Shown: one piece after another, positions 22,951 through 34,500 of the stretch
Position numbering within the stretch: the first letter of the stretch is position 1
Layout: every line of letters starts with the position of its first letter
Origin: Micrasema longulum
Lineage: Eukaryota; Arthropoda; Insecta; Trichoptera; Brachycentridae
NCBI GenBank assembly: GCA_022494885.1
Contig: JAGVSM010001409.1
Location: forward strand, 434,001 to 498,000
Reading direction: 5' to 3'
DNA length: 64,000 nucleotides
Position numbers and translations under genes: made by a program
Notes under the pieces: generated by a model
What the model saw: the letters and a program-made list of their open reading frames with translations, nothing else
Told to the model about the DNA's origin: nothing
The model's database searches: none

Positions 22951-23126
22951 ATTTATTTTTGCACCACAACAGGCCAGGAAACCCAATTACAGTGGTGAAT
23001 TACATCACAGAACACCCAGGCTTGAGAAAAATCACATTTTAATGTTCGTGTTCTCACCGGGAATCAAACTCGGAACCTTTCGTGTGTGAGTCAAGCGTCT
23101 TGACCACTACACCACGGAGGCCGCCA
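22951..23126 (-). mobile_element. SINE family B (inverted), second copy
   Basis: The minus strand reads GGCGGCCTCCGTGGTGTAGT, GGTCAAGACGCTTGACTC and a B-box GGTTCCGAGTTTGATTCCC, ending in CCTGGCCTGTTGTGGTGC and a tail. It is nearly identical to the copy at 13009-13186, so the family was active recently relative to the older debris around it. Confidence 0.75.
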
Positions 23127-26100
23127 AAGAAGGTATTCTGAGAATCTCTGGAAATTAATGTAATTTGGATAATCAGTGGAGCAATTTGGGTACGATTGTT
23201 TAAATACTCTGGAACCGTGTTTATTTATTTTTACTTTTAAAAATATATAAAACATGCAAAATAATAAAACGGTTCATCATAATATACTTTTGACTTGGAG
23301 TGTTTTTAACTTTATTTAACCATTCTCATGAATGGTGAGCTAAAATAGCGCACGTAAGATGTTTGTTTTATACTTTTATTAAGGAAAAGGATATGTAAAT
23401 TTAATTTTCAAAACATTCGGCCATTATTGTGGTTGATTTTATTTATTTTTAATATGGATTCGAATTTTAGATCTCATTGTTTATATAATGTGCTTAACAA
23501 ACGTTTTCTTATCTCAAAATCTGAAAAAGATTATTAAGCTCAGAAAAATTATTGATTTTGTGTATACCAATAAGTTGGATTTTAAGATCTTGCTAGCAGC
23601 AACAAAAAATACCTAACATGAAAACTACAAAAGCGGTTTACTGAGAAAATATGAAATAAATTATATATAAGTAATTTATACTTACAAACTTATTTATTTC
23701 TTTTTATTATATCTTACTTTAAGGTAAGAAAAATGCTTTTACTACCCATTTTAATGTTTTTATGAATTATTATTAGTATTACAGTATTTTTATTTTGGAA
23801 TAAGGTTTTTTTTTTTTACTTTATTAAATATACTATTTTGATAATTTCCAAAAATACAGAATATTGTTGTATGTGATACTAATATATTTTTATGCATTCA
23901 CCAGTATGTACTTAAAATTATATGGTGGTATTATTGTTTTTAGGTTTACAATATTTTTTAAATTGTTTAATCATTCTGTGTAATTTTTGAAAAGTGTTCT
24001 ATTTTGTGAAGTTAAACTTTGCATTTTTATCTTGAATGCAAACATTAAACTAATATAATATTAGTATTATTAATTAGGTATATTAGTTCAATGTTTGTAT
24101 TATAACTAATTATTGTGATTGAATACACTAATACAAATACAAATATTGATGATAAACTTTTTATGCCAATTCAATGTGTCTCCTTACATTGAAAATGGCG
24201 TTTACACAAGCAGAGATAAAATAACAAGATGCAACACTAAGCAACCTGTCTTGTGTTCCAATCAACTTAAGTTCCGGAACTTAACTTGTAGTCATTTAAC
24301 GTGAAGCAGCGTAAAAAGGCGCGACATACGCTTTGAATTCACAGTAAACTGGCATAGAAAGTTAGTTTTTTTGCATGTTTTTTTAAAATTACTAATTGCA
24401 GATTAATATGCTTAAATATATTATATTATAATATTTATACATGATAGTAATTTATTGCCTTCTGAATTTTATGAAATATCATCTATATAAGTTCAATACC
24501 GCGTATGAGCCAAAAAAATACAAATATTTTTTTGTCATTTTCAATTGAGTGGGACACGCCACATTGATTGGTATGTTTGATTTTCGAAATCGACCAACAG
24601 ATTGCCTGCATTTGATTAAATTCAGTGCTGCAAATGAATTCTCCCTATTAAAGAAGCAAAGCAATAACGCGTTTATCCCTAAACCCCGTACACCGGATAA
24701 GACATACTTAATTTGCGTAAAGGCAATAAAGCGAATAATCCCATACATAACTGCCACAATTAACTTTGCATACGCATATGATAGTAAAATAGATTTTCTA
24801 ATAAAAAATCAACACAAAATAAAATGCATTTAAATTATTTTTTTTTTTACAAAATAGCAAGGTTTTTTGTCCCTCCTGATCATTTTGACAGTTCATCCGC
24901 GGCATTGAACTTACATAGACGATATGCAATTTACTGTTTTATTTATTAATTGCTTTTTTTATATAAATAAAGTTTGCTTTTGAAAATAGTACATTTTATT
25001 TTTGAATACTTATCGGGTCCGGACTTCAGACCTTGCCACTCCAATGTGCAGCGACAGATATCACCTTGTCAGTGGTCATCCTCTTTACAAGTTAACTGCT
25101 TGTGGACACCCGCAGCAGATGAGGTGATCCTCATGATCAAGGATGATTCCCTGCACCTCTCCACAATTGCAGTTTATGTAATCTCCCTCCGGAAAACCCC
25201 ACATCCGTTGATTGTATTTGCACCTAGACACCCTTACGTACATTTTTTAATATATTCTTTATTAGATACAATGGAATTTGTTATTTTTATTATATTCTAT
25301 TTTACAAAAGTTCAAAGCGTTCTGAAGTGAGGCTAGTGTGAGCACAGGAGATATAAGAGGTTTTAAATGCTGTCTCTTTGTTAAATTATGTAACTTGTTT
25401 TCGGACGATATTATTATTAGTAGAAATTGATAAAACTAAAAATTTATCATAAAAACCAAATTGTAACAATACAAAGCCTCAATAAATAAAACCATCAAAT
25501 TTTTTTATCAGTAAATATAATTTATTCCCATTTGATAACATATTAAAATTACATTGCTAATAAATGCAATTAACACATGAATAATATTGCACTAAGCAAA
25601 TAAAAAATGAAGCGGTAGATTGGGGTAAAATATAATAGCATAAAATGATTCTATGATTTGTGCATATCATAATAAAACAGTATGTGGTTATATTAACTTA
25701 TTACGTATTATAAGTTATCTGTAAAGGGTTATTTTTAGTAGGAAACGTGTCATTAAAAAATTATGATATATTCTTATTTTCATCAACTGACTAGAAAGTG
25801 TTTTAGATAAAAATAATAAACTTTAATATATACAATCATATTTTGTCATGGAACACCTCAAAATTCACATTTAAATCCCATTTTACATACAAAAATACAC
25901 AATAAATGATATTGAAAGAGAGTTTTGACAATTAAGACATTTTAATGCAGAAATATATTGCACATTCAGTTTTTTACCATTTAAAAAATATTATTTTACG
26001 GACAAAATTTCTTTTAAAATAATAATAATTTTATATGATCTATCAAAAGCAATAATTTTAGCTGGATTACAACATGTCTTATGCTTTTTACACAGTTTAA

Positions 26101-27719
26101 ATTGTATTAAATTTGGAATTTACAAAAAACTAGTGAAATGTAAATGATCTGATATTTTTTACTAAGTTATAAGTTTAAATGGTAATATAGTGATATAGTA
26201 CTTTAAAAGAAAGCAATAAAATTATTTTTATTTATGGCATATAAACAGTGCTTAATTCAAATTTCAATAAAATGTGTGTACAATATTTGCTTCAAAGATG
26301 TTTTTAAAACAAACATTTTTTTCTTTTAATACATATTTCGTAGTCCCCAGACTAGATTTTGAAGTGTAAGACTGATTTTTATTTCATGTAACAAATGATC
26401 CAGATACGCTGCGATGCGTCCAATGCTGAAATGATGAAAACATACAACTAAAATTAACATAAACATAAACCTATCAAGAACATAATACCTAGTAAATTTT
26501 AGTCGGGTAGTTAAAATGCATTTGGCACAAAAATTAAAAGCCTAATTTAAATGGGAAAGTTTTTTAAGGGTAAAAAAAGTTATATATAGTAATTATAATA
26601 TACATACATAGGTGGAAATACAGTGAAGACTTTATGTGATCAAATAATGAAAATCTGTCAATCGGCAAAGAAGAGCGCCGAATCTAGCGAGATATAGTGC
26701 CCCGCCACTTACTGAAAAGGGACGGGAAAATGCACATTTGTAAATGAATACGAGCATATTCTCTCCCCCCTTGTAAGCAAGTGTCTGGCCCGTTGTGCCG
26801 ATTGAGCCCTTTTGAGCCGCCGATCGAACACCAGAGTGTAATGAGCAGAAGTGAAGAAAGCAAGATTTTTTTTCTTGTTAAAAAATAATTACATAACTAA
26901 CTAATTTAATAACTAGCTCGCAGTGTCCAGATTACAAGCAAGCAAAAGCCACATAACCAAATTTTAGCCACCTTGCCTCATTAAAAACCTTCCAGATATT
27001 TTTAAATGTGTCCTAAGGAAAAAGTTACGAATGGAATTTATTGAAAAGATATATGAATTAGGTTGTGTGCATAAAACCTCGATGTTTTGGGTTAGTGACT
27101 TTTGCCTGAACGGTGACGATATACTATTGTATGCGTAAATGTTTTTCAATGAAATTTACAGTCAATTTATAAAATAACTCCTGACTAAGCGATCGGTGCA
27201 CGGACTCCGGACAGTAAAAATTAGATCTCCAGTCTGATCAAGTCAAAGTCAAAACATATTTGCTGAGATTCATAACGATAATAGCAAATATTGTGATTTC
27301 AGTCAAACCATTAAAAAAAATGAAAGATAAAAACTCATCGTGTATAACACAAATGAATATAAACACTACGAGGAACATCACTTGTTTTGTGATAAATCTT
27401 AATAATTTTTCGTTGTAGCTAAAATTAGGGCTTTATAGATTTTGGAATGGACGAATAAATGGTGAAAAAAAGTATAATCTTTAATACATAAATAACTAAA
27501 ATCGTTGTTAGTATAGATAAAATAAGATGCCCAAATTCTATCAAGGTACAACTGGCAGTGTATTTTTCAAATACGTATTTTAATTAAAGTACGCATTTTT
27601 ACATACAATAATATACAAAGAAAGGCCATGACATTTTTTTAAAGATGTTCTAAAAAGATTCCAATCAATTTTTGACTCAAGAATTCATTCATTTCTGAGG
27701 CGTAAGTATGATCAACTTC

Positions 27720-28065
27720 ATCATCATCATTTCCCTATCCACATCAAGTGGTGCGTAGGGCACTGCATTGGAATTCCAATTGCAGTGTATATGGATAGAT
27801 TATTTTTTACATGGAAGGTAAGGTGATCAGTCTTACCCTTCCAGGAACAATAAAATATTGCAATGTAGAATCACCTTTAAAAACAATATTTCATAATAAT
27901 CCTGCCAGGAATCAATTTTAGGACCCCATGTATGGTAGGCGAACACGTCAACCACTACTCTACGAGGCGGACTTATTTCCACTTCAAGTAACAAAAAAAT
28001 ATCAAGGTACGCTGAGATTGGTGTACCAATGCAGTGCCTTATGCACTATTAGGTGCGAATAAGTG
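27720..28065. mobile_element. Two SINE pieces in opposite orientation
   Basis: An inverted piece (GTGCGTAGGGCACTGCATTG, GGTGATCAGTCTTACCCTTCC, CAGGAATCAATTTTAGGACC, CCACTACTCTACGAGGCGG) is followed by a direct 3' module (CGCTGAGATTGGTGTACCA, ATGCAGTGCC, GCACTATTAGGTGCG). They lie just downstream of the XPO6 stop codon. Confidence 0.55.
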
Positions 28066-28137
28066 ATTAATTTATTATCTGAGTTAGAATATATCTGCAC
28101 ACGGCTATACTGTATGGTATTGTACAAATAACGCATA

Positions 28138-28143
28138 TTTATT
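28138..28143 (-). terminator. Candidate polyadenylation signal for XPO6
   Basis: AATAAA on the minus strand, about 350 bases beyond the stop codon at 28489. It is one of several possible signals in AT-rich sequence. Confidence 0.3.
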
Positions 28144-28488
28144 GCTTATTGTTACAGAGTACTTTAAGAACAGCAAATAAAGATTTGCAAACTTAGCAGC
28201 AATTTGTGATTTGTATTTTGAAACTTAAATACTAAATCAGGCTAAATTTAGAACATTTCAAGCTAAGAGATGGTAATTTCACCACTCAGGGAATTTAATA
28301 AATGTATGCATAATGTACTACCTAATTGCAAAGTAAATATAAATGGCAGGCGGGGAACATGAAACTAAGATAGTAACACCGTATAAAAGTACTTTTTATA
28401 TAAAATAACAATTGTCTCGACCAAACACATATTGTTTTCGGCACTTTAAAGTTTTCTCCAAACAAACGAGGACATGTCATGTCTGTGC

Positions 28489-28560
28489 TTATGTTTCGCT
28501 GGTCAAACACCTGATATCGTCCACCATTGCAATGAAGGCGTATGTGAATGACGGAGAGTC
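28489..28560 (-). CDS. XPO6: XPO6 last coding exon (stop codon)
   Basis: Acceptor TTTCATTACAG. It codes DSPSFTYAFIAMVDDIRC, then LTSET and TAA at 28491-28489. It matches the human tail DLPSFTQNVHRLVNDLRYY but ends sooner. It is short and was found by its acceptor, phase and homology. Confidence 0.85.
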   Translation of the reverse strand, partial: DSPSFTYAFIAMVDDIRCLTSET

Positions 28561-31500
28561 CTGTAATGAAAGACAAAGGGCTGATATTATGAACAAGTCG
28601 GATGTGGTTCCGCGGCACGGCGAACTCTATCAGAAGATCAGATCTATGGTTGATATCCAATTATTATTCCCATAATTGATAAACAATTATTTAAACAATT
28701 TTTTCCATTATCGATAGTCAATATCTTAATGATAGTCAATTTATTATCTTTAACGATTGCTTTCACAATCGACAACCAATTATCTAAACAATTATGTCGA
28801 TAATTAATAATTACCTTAATGAATTTTTCATTAATTATTAACTAAATATCTTAATGATTATTTCTATAATAGATAATCTTGACAATTATTTCAATAACAG
28901 ATAATCTTAATGATTATTCCCATAATCGATAACAGATAATCTTGAAAACTATTTCCATAAAGGATAACAGATAATCTTAACAATCATTTCCATCATTATG
29001 TATTATTTTGATAATAGTTCCATACCCTGTAATAAACATCTAGGTTACAGAAATAATAGAATTATTGGATGATCCCCAGGAGGACGCCATTGTTGACGTA
29101 CATTACAGTTACTTACGGTGCAGTGCGTGGCGGGGAGCAGCTGCGAGACGTGTGCGGGCTCCAGGTGCTGCTGAGCCAGGAGGGAGGGCAGGAGGTGCGC
29201 GTAGTAGGCTGGGAAGTCCACGGCCGCCAGTGCGTGCACAGCGCCCGCCACCTCCTCCTGCAGCAGGCGGGCCGCACCGCCCCGCAGCAGGGCGCCCAGG
29301 AGGACGCCCAGCAGGGGGGCGAGCATCTCTTGCCGAAACACCGTCTACAATGCGACGAGGGAGTTTTATGAAGCTTATTATCATCATCATTTCCACATCA
29401 TCCGCACTTGATGCGTCTCAATCATTTACTACATAAAGGTGCAATAAGATAATCAGTATTACGCTTCAGGGCTCACTCGCCCTGAAGTAGGAAGCCGTAG
29501 TTAGGAACCCCTCGGTAAAGATAAAGGTTCGCTTTCTGGTCCAGCCTTAGCAATACCGGGGCAATATAGAGTAGGTTTTTCTTAACTTTTTAAACATTTG
29601 TGTCTGTTTTAAGAGACAGCAATAAAATCTATGATAGTTATTAATATAATACAACAGAGATGAAGAATATTTTGAAGAAGGTATTCCCATTTTTAGAAGT
29701 CCTTTATAGGGCTTATGAACTGTCATTGGCTGGTTGTGGCCACTTCACACACTGTGTAACATTCACCACTTTACTAAGGTAATTATTAACGCCAATTAGA
29801 TGCAACATTGTGGCCAAAGTGATAATAGTATAGCTATCTTTTTCACTCACACACAAAACATAGTGATGGCACGTAGCCCGTGGCTGTCAATTTGAATATT
29901 GACCAGTTATAACTTGACGCCTGCTCGAGTAATTTGGTAATAAAAAAGATAGGAAATAGTTGCAATCTGCATTATTTTCGAAAAAAGGCAAGTTTATTTT
30001 ACATGATTGTATGTTATTTCATCTGTTTATAAGGTTTTTGACGAAATAAGAATGAAAAATATTGAATATAATTTTTATGTGTCACTGTCGATTTCTGTGA
30101 ATAAACAGATTTTTTATTTATAAAAAAAAAAGACACTGCGGAAAATAAATATGGGAAGTACTATGAATAGTTATTTGTAAACACACTTATAGGATATTAT
30201 TAAATTTAGAAATCAAAAATTTATATACATCAAGGTCTGTTTAAAAGAACTAAGAAAAAATTCTACAGTAAAAAAAAAAAAACTATTTTGATATGCACTG
30301 TAAGCTTATTTGATCAGAAACAGAGAGAATTAAATAAAAATATACCAATACTTAAATGGTTGCCATGATAAGGGCTAATTAGTTGAAAAATGTGTTACGG
30401 TCCTAAATAGGGTGTCGTAATGTTTAGTGTATTTTATGTGTTGCATGCGCCGCGGTCACTGGCGAAATGGCCTGTCCGAGCACTAGCCTTTTATGGAATT
30501 TTTGGCAGCCAAGGCAAAGCCGGGAGTGGCGGGGATAGTGTGGGCTCCCCCCTTCTGTCTAACTAGGCGCCGAGTCTGGTGCATTTCATTTGAATCTGGT
30601 GCACGGCTCCTTTTTGTAATAAATCACTTAAGCTGTTGTGACCTGACAAATGAATATCGCCTTTGATTCCGTATTCGCCATGGGTGCTCTCCGCTCTCGC
30701 GTTCTTCGTCTCCGCTCTACTCACTGACTGACTTCGCCTTTCTACACCACTCGGACCGTATTGGTGTATTGTGCTTTTTAGGGCTATTGAGGTTGACTTG
30801 TAGTCGGCGCAGTTGTGCTCCTGCCATCCGACTTTGCTACTGCTCGGGAGGACGGCCTTCCGTGTACGCCGGAAGGCTGACTGCAGCATATGGCCGGTGA
30901 CAAACCGCCTTCTGAATAAACACTCACGACTATGTCAGGAATCGAACCCGGGACCACCAACAGCTAGATGACGAGCCAGATCAAACCGTGTTAAACTTCC
31001 TTTTCCAGGATTTTTACCTGAGACTAGCCATCGAGTTGAATGCGCTCAAACAGGGTTCCGGTTCTATTTCACACACAACTGTATTCTATATTTCACACTA
31101 TGAATATGTCCAGTAATGTAACCTTTTGATATAATTTCCATCTAGCGTTCAGTTTCTCCAATGTCTGTAGGTTCATCCTGAAGACGTCTATGTGGTCCGT
31201 GAGGAAGGAGGCCACGATGGCTTGCAGCAGCGCCTGGAAGTGGGCGGCGTGTTGCATCTTCAGCCCATCGTCGGCCCCGCCACCCGCCTCCGAGGATCCG
31301 ATGGCCGGAGACCAGCCGAGGCGGACGCAGGACGCGTAGAAATACTGCCAGCGATTCATCAGTATACTGTAATACAATTAATATGCTTTAGAAGAATAAC
31401 GATAAGCGCAGTAAGGAATGTTTTGAGTTACTGGCTAAATAGATACTTCGAAGCAAATATCAGAAAAGCAAACGCTTGACATTTCATGGTAGAATGCGCA

Positions 31501-34500
31501 ATAATAATGCACTTGATGGGCACTTTGAGACACATGCGATGCTATGGAACTGTTTGGACAAGCGAGTGTGGATGTATTTTTTTTTTGCATTATGGAATGA
31601 GAACATTTTAATATAACATATTAGGTGTTACATTAGTTATGCCTGTTCAAAAGTAAAACAAAATGGTAAAAGTCATTCGAAAGAAAATTTTCTGCTCTAC
31701 AAATATATTGTGTTTGCTTTTATGTTAAATATATTATGTTATTTGATAACACCCAATACAATGTCACCAATTTTGGCCTTAAAATCAGCAGGGAAACACC
31801 AACATGATGATTATTGCCCGGAGAAATGAGAATAGACCGGAAATAACTCGGAAAGGAAATTACGAAGTCGTAAATGGATATATTTATCTGAAGTCAATGA
31901 TAGTGAACAGAGGGTGCGATGCTGAAATCGAAGACATAAAATAACATCCAATAGAAAATGGGATTTAAAAAAAAAAACCCTAATTATAAAATGTATTACT
32001 TGATGATAATCCCCATGAGATTATAAAGGTAAAAAATTTACATTTACTAAAAAAAAAGGGTATTACGAACCTCCCGAAGAGTTGAAAGAGAGCGTAGGTA
32101 ACATCAGGATCCGCATCGGCCCCCTGTGCTACAGGTAGGATGTGGTGCGTACATAGCTGTAGTAACTCTGTTAGGGCCGCCTCCCCGGGTAGGGCTCCGC
32201 CCTCTATACACAATCTCAGGACTTGCAGCAACTTTTGAAGTGCCCCCTGCTCTTGTCTGCGGAAGTAGTTAAATATAAGATTAAAAATTATGTATTACAT
32301 TTAAATTTTTATTATCTATTTAAATAGACGACTTATATATCAGTAAAGATTGCATCATTATACAAAACAAGAAATATTCTGGGTGAATACAAAAATCCCA
32401 CCAAGATAATTTTTGTGGCTTATTGGTGGAGATTAGTAAAAATAATCCAATTTAAGAATAAACATCTTTACATCTACACAGTCAGTCGAAGTAAAAACGG
32501 TAAAACTTGTATATCATTAATTTTTAAAATAAATATTATATCAACTGTTCAAAAATTTATATTAAAAATAATGCTTCACAAAAATCGCTTTTAGACCTAA
32601 GACAAATATATTTTTTTCAATGTTTAAAATATACATTTAAGACCAAAATTTATTTACAAGTAATTAAAATAGATCAAGTCAAAGAAGGAATCGTGTGTTA
32701 GAAATACCACATTGTAAAACGAGGCTCGTACAGAGACCTTTATTTTTTATAGGCCCAAAATTTTTTAATTATTTTTTTACTGATAATATTTCATTGATTC
32801 CAAACTTTCAAAATTTTCCTTCTTTTAAAAAACATGCACTATCTTGGATTCAAACTAAAGCTATGAACTCTTTTTTTCTTTGATATATTTTGTTGCCCTT
32901 CAATAATAAGGAATATTTTTGTGCTTTTTTATATATTTATTATTTCCTTTTTTAATTACTATAAAAAAAAATACCATACAATCTTTTACAGAATATTTTA
33001 TTTTTTCTTTCTTATGTTACACAAAAATATTATAACTGTCCATTATTTATTATAGGAGCAAAAATTCATAAGCATTTTTGTATACCCACGAACAGGCCAT
33101 GCCTTCGTGGGATTTTTTGTTTACTATTTTACTATTAATATGTATTTCATTGCTATGTAATTTTGTTTAATTTTTTTAATACTCTGTTTTATAACTTATG
33201 TTTATTGTAAAAAAACAAAAATATAAATAATAATAATTATTATTATTATACATCAACTTTTACCCATAAAAACACGTATTGTTGTACTCCGTTGATAACA
33301 AAACTCTTGATCGAGTTGCCACTCCCTTGTTACATCTAATATTGAATTGTCAGTTGGAATTCTACTATCATATTTATTACAAATTTTAGGGATCTCTAAA
33401 CTATCAGGATACAAAGATCATTTTCAGATTTAAATTGACCTTTGTAAATTTAATTTTGTACCTCAGAAGCATTATTTAATATTTTAGTTGTATAACTATC
33501 CAAATCTCTGTCTAATTGGTTTTGTCATGTAAATACACTACATGATACCCTAAATACACTAATACCCGTATGCAGAGAAAAAACTTAAGGTGAGGAAAGT
33601 ACATTCTAATCTCAAATGCGGAGAATAACCCGAAGGTGAAGACAATAGAATGTACTTTCCTCACCTTAAGGTTTGTCTCTGCATACGGGTATAAGTTAGT
33701 AGTCAGCATTACACATAAAACCCTGCTTTTAATTTAGCATGTTATTTATACACAGTCCCATATACTGCCTCATATTTGTCAAAAATTGAGAAAAGACATT
33801 TTTGTGTGTCCTGCATTTATTTCTCATGGGATTTTAAAAGTTTCAATTTGTGCTTCAACCACTGTTTCCGTCACCTTAGATATTTACTTAACTATCTGTA
33901 CAGAAATAACAGTTCAATCATCAGTAATATTGCTTCTGTTGGAATGATGCAAAGTGATGTTTCTAATAAAAATTAATGTCAAATAATTTTTAAAATATAA
34001 AAGCTTTTAATTATTTTTTTAAATAATTCCTTTAGTACATACAGAATGAAAAAGATTTTTCATATTTACAGGATTTATATTCAGGTCAGAAATGGTTCAA
34101 ATTTACTAACCTCTTGGCTACGTCCATAAACATCCTTATAGATTGCTGCACAAAGTCATTCCCCAGCTGCTGGTGAAGGGAACCGAGAAGGGAGAGGAAT
34201 AGGTCTAGCACAAGAGTAGATATCTCCACATTGCCATTAGAGTTTTGGAAGGCCATCAACGCTGCCTGCACAGGTCTCTGCAACAGACAGAATGAGGAAG
34301 TTGGTGTTTTAACTAATTTTTTTCTCTCAGGAAAGATCATCGGCCTCAGTTTTAATACAAATTCATTTTTTTATATTTTTAATAATGATGATTATGAATA
34401 GATAAAATACCTCCACAGCTGTGGCAAGCATCTTCTTGGTCTGCGTGTTGTGGTCGGCGAAGTAGTCCAACAGTTGGGCGAGGGGGGGCAGGCACTGGGC

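Larger units (their letters stand above)
23130..28488. other. Intergenic space between the two converging genes
   Basis: AT-rich with no supported gene. Open frames near 24480-24830 overlap on both strands and show no known domain. A less AT-rich block at 25016-25210 has no recognisable product. SINE 3' modules lie at 26340-26440 and 27720-28065 (GTGGTGCGTAGGGCACTGCA inverted, then GATTGGTGTACCAATGCAGT). The XPO6 3' UTR probably occupies the last few hundred bases. Confidence 0.6.

Noticed and set aside
24479..24833. Overlapping open frames of 92 and 94 codons on both strands
   Set aside because: No start context, domain or splice structure distinguishes either one, and neither resembles a known protein.
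29065..29436. 123-codon plus-strand frame rich in Gly, Ala, Pro and Arg
   Set aside because: It is antisense to the GC-rich XPO6 exon, whose minus-strand reading matches exportin-6 and has proper splice sites.
30390..31075. Full LTR retrotransposon
   Set aside because: No gag or pol coding, no second LTR and no primer-binding site were found. At most it is a solo LTR.
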